Below, in pieces: positions 12,633 through 14,469 of a stretch of 14,469 bases of DNA. This DNA comes from an uncultured Clostridia bacterium (GTDB taxonomy: Bacteria; Bacillota; Clostridia; TANB77; CAG-508): positions 1-14,469 of the forward strand of contig CAKOXK010000015.1 in assembly GCA_934130085.1 (NCBI GenBank), in the 5' to 3' direction. A program made the position numbers and the translations under genes. The notes beneath the pieces were generated by a model. It did not search any database and had not been told where the DNA came from. It saw only the letters and a program-made list of their open reading frames with translations. How positions within the stretch are numbered: the first letter of the stretch is position 1; the number at the start of each line of letters is the position of its first letter.

Positions 12633-13712
12633 TTACATATTAAACTCAGTTTTTATGCTATCTTTAGCTGAATTTACAAGAGCGAAAACAACCTCAGAAA
12701 TCATTTTTTTATCTTCTTCATCCAAAGTTTTATACTGCTTTAAAACCTCGTTAATATTTTTAAACCTACTTTTGCTAAACTCTCTGCAGGTTGTAGCATC
12801 GGTTGTAATTATCAAAGAATAAATAACATCAATAACCTGTTTTCTCTGCTCTCTTGATGTGTTTTTAAGCCAATTGCACAAAGTTTGATTAATAAAATCA
12901 CTACCATTTGTAAGCTCTTGAGACTGAATGATCTTAGAACCCATAACTTGCCAAGAGTAAATATCATGCTGCATAATACCCTTTTCAGTGCTCTCAACGA
13001 TCTTATATTTTTCCTTATGTTCAAGCAATCTACCAATAATTGATGATTGAGGAATATATGTAAAAATCTTATTTAAGATACGCTTATACTCACTTAATTC
13101 GATAATAGACTCATCAAAACCAGGGCCATCGTGGTTAGTTACGTCTATAATTCTATCTTGAATATCATTACCCGCAAAAACAGCGGAGTAAACTGCTACA
13201 TTTCCACCCTTAGAGTGCCCACCAATGTGAAAGTTCTTTTCAGGATATTTAGAAGCGACCCTTTTAAGATATTTAACACCCTCAAGTTGAGCCGGAATAT
13301 GTGTCATAAAACTCAAATTAAAATCCTCTTTCCAACCAACAATAGTATTATCAGTTCCGCAATATGAAACGTAAATTTCATTATTAGGAAGATGAACACA
13401 AATAGCAGCAAATTGCTTTTCAACTTCGTTATCAACAATTGAGTAATAATCAGAAACTCTTAAGTTTCTAAAACGTACATATTTCAAAAGCTTTTGACTT
13501 AGGGGAAAATCACCAGCAATATTAAACTCTTCCTGTTGAAAATTTTTAAATTTTTCCATGATACTACCAACAGTCTCATCATTGCCTAAACTGATTTTTG
13601 AAAATGGAAGATATGAGAATCGTGATAAAATCATATTATCAACTTCATTCAATCCTTTTTCTTCTAAAGTAATATCCCCTCTCCAATCAAGATAATCATT
13701 TATATTAGCCAT
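12633..13712 (-). CDS. DUF2974 (Mbeg1-like) alpha/beta-hydrolase fold protein
   Basis: A 359-residue protein. The start at MANINDYLDWRGD (ATG, complement of 13712-13710) is preceded by AAAGG at a normal distance; the frame stays open for 70 more codons upstream, but that part is an AT-rich, Phe/Ile-rich translation without an RBS and is rejected. The opening LDWRGDITL and the early NEVDNMILS..SYLPF block are typical of DUF2974 proteins, a lipase-3-like family common in Firmicutes. The nucleophile elbow GGHSKGG (164-170) gives Ser167, and SYCGTD...W.ED (116-130) forms the lipase-type oxyanion region. HDGPGF near residue 195 is conserved in the family. No signal peptide is seen, so it should be cytoplasmic. 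Substrate is unknown. It is separated from the array by a strong terminator. Confidence 0.82.
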   Translation of the reverse strand: MANINDYLDWRGDITLEEKGLNEVDNMILSRFSYLPFSKISLGNDETVGSIMEKFKNFQQEEFNIAGDFPLSQKLLKYVRFRNLRVSDYYSIVDNEVEKQFAAICVHLPNNEIYVSYCGTDNTIVGWKEDFNLSFMTHIPAQLEGVKYLKRVASKYPEKNFHIGGHSKGGNVAVYSAVFAGNDIQDRIIDVTNHDGPGFDESIIELSEYKRILNKIFTYIPQSSIIGRLLEHKEKYKIVESTEKGIMQHDIYSWQVMGSKIIQSQELTNGSDFINQTLCNWLKNTSREQRKQVIDVIYSLIITTDATTCREFSKSRFKNINEVLKQYKTLDEEDKKMISEVVFALVNSAKDSIKTEFNM

Positions 13713-13941
13713 AGAACAACAACCTTTAAAAATATTTAGGTTTTTCAGGAACCCATAAACCTTATTTAAATTATATAAAATAATATTATTATTTGAAAAT
13801 ATTATAACATAATAAAACATAAAAAATAAATAGAATATAAAAATAGAAGTACATAAAATAAATAGGAATAACCGCAACATAAAAAATAGGGAGACTTCAA
13901 TATGGAAAATGAAAATAAACATAAGTATAAGTACAAAGAGT
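13713..13941 (-). other. AT-rich upstream region of the hydrolase gene
   Basis: About 230 bp of extreme AT content. A TATAAT box on the minus strand (complement of 13806-13801) is the best -10, but no good -35 is found 16-18 bp away. Nothing else is recognisable. Confidence 0.35.
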
Positions 13942-13976
13942 AAAAAAAATAGGGAGGAGCAAATTTCTGCTCCTCC
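13942..13976 (-). terminator. Intrinsic terminator of the small minus-strand gene
   Basis: GGAGGAGCA (13953-13961) and TGCTCCTCC (13968-13976) form a nine-pair, GC-rich stem with a six-base loop. On the minus strand it is followed by a run of eight T, so it ends transcription from the gene at 14007-14201. Confidence 0.85.
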
Positions 13977-14006
13977 TTGTTACTGTGCCCATATTAAGTT
14001 TTAAAA

Positions 14007-14201
14007 TTATTTTACATAAACCTTAATATAGGCTTTTGCTTTTTTTGGTTCCTCTTGCACTGCATTATAATTAACACAGTGCTCTTTCTCCATCGCAGTT
14101 GAAATGCGTTCTTTCAGATCTTTCGATGTCACTAATTTCGGACATCTCCGCATTAGCCTTTCAATGTCTTCAATATCGCATTTTACATACTGACTAATCA
14201 T
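14007..14201 (-). CDS. Small protein of unknown function (64 aa)
   Basis: A 64-residue frame starting at ATG 14201 with GGAGG (complement of 14214-14210) 8 bp upstream; the longer in-frame start would use a TTG inside the RBS itself and is rejected. The sequence (MISQYVKCDIEDIERLMRR at the start) is a soluble, mostly helical-looking, charged protein with three Cys and a Lys-rich end. No family is recognised. A good RBS and a strong dedicated terminator support it as a real gene. Confidence 0.65.
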   Translation of the reverse strand: MISQYVKCDIEDIERLMRRCPKLVTSKDLKERISTAMEKEHCVNYNAVQEEPKKAKAYIKVYVK

Positions 14202-14469
14202 AACATGAACCTCCAAAAAAATTATAAAAAATAACAGTTACACATTTATGTTAACACAATATTTAAAAAAATGCAAATATTTTTTTATTTTTGTAAAATT
14301 AAAGAGATTCGTATATTAGTTTGTCAAGTAAAGAGTCATCATTTATTAGTTTATAACAGTTTCTATAAATAGTAAAATTAAGTGACGAACTGTGAGTTAG
14401 TATAAACTTTTAGGTGGGATTTTAATAAGAAAAATATAAAAGAAATAAGAAAAAAATTGAATAAGAGAT
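14202..14469. other. Right end of the window, no gene identified
   Basis: AT-rich sequence with no ORF of note. AGGTGGG near 14412 resembles an RBS but no start codon is well placed; a TTG at 14458 may open a gene beyond the window. No switch-type palindrome is present here. Confidence 0.4.

Noticed and set aside
13713..13922. 70-codon N-terminal extension of the DUF2974 gene with a hydrophobic, membrane-like sequence
   Set aside because: It is the translation of extremely AT-rich intergenic DNA, lacks an RBS, and the family's usual start matches the internal MANINDYLDW.
1..14469. DGR template repeat, Avd gene or reverse transcriptase within the window
   Set aside because: No second copy of the GC-rich variable sequence and no protein with reverse-transcriptase motifs was found on either strand.
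1..14469. Serine or tyrosine recombinase for the switches within the window
   Set aside because: None of the proteins shows an invertase, resolvase or phage-integrase pattern; the nuclease has the Rpn PD-(D/E)XK fold only.

Overview
The window is a very AT-rich stretch from a Gram-positive bacterium, most likely a gut Clostridia-type Firmicute. The reasons are strong Shine-Dalgarno sites (AAGGAGGG type), frequent UUG starts, a tRNA with an encoded CCA end, and pilin-like signal segments of the form 'ERGVTIMSLVITIIVLLILAG' or similar without Glu+5. This placement is inference; no marker gene settles it.

Layout. (1) 1-3325: a 5'-truncated Rpn-type nuclease fragment, then two pilin-anchored surface-protein genes (532-1821 and 2171-3325), each behind a ~200-bp element bounded by inverted repeats. 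(2) 3396-5360: a housekeeping-looking block of tRNA-Lys(CTT) with a consensus promoter and terminator, then a cytoplasmic GH13 alpha-glycosidase with its terminator. (3) 5426-12456: a third pilin-anchored gene (minus strand), an intact Rpn-family PD-(D/E)XK nuclease, a large pilin-anchored protein ending in a C-type-lectin-like variable domain, and a fourth mosaic paralogue; each pilin-type gene again has the ~200-bp element. (4) 12564-14469: a bidirectional terminator, a DUF2974/lipase-fold serine hydrolase, a small unknown protein and an unassigned right end.

Main result. Five copies of one ~200-bp element lie directly upstream of five pilin-anchored genes. Each is bounded by copies of a 19-bp near-palindrome (ATTAATCT-NNN-AGATTAAT, centre TTT on the gene-distal side, AAA on the gene-proximal side). 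Each core carries a promoter-like pair (TTGATT, 17 bp, TATTTT or a weaker variant) pointing one way and a terminator-like hairpin whose T-tract points the other way. In four copies the promoter faces away from the gene and the hairpin stands in front of it. In the copy at 1919-2100 the core is reversed while the gene-side flank is unchanged, so the promoter faces the gene. This is the pattern expected of a family of invertible promoter switches caught with one ON and four OFF.

One switched gene (8754-11024) ends in an A-poor, ~54% GC island of about 160 bp in otherwise ~25% GC sequence. It encodes a WLSSR...GLRPV motif typical of target proteins of diversity-generating retroelements (DGR). 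The locus therefore appears to combine three layers of variation: ON/OFF promoter inversion, module shuffling among near-identical paralogues, and probable DGR mutagenesis. No site-specific recombinase, reverse transcriptase or DGR template is in the window; they would have to act from elsewhere. The Rpn-type nuclease is physically tied to two of the switches and is a possible, unproven, helper.
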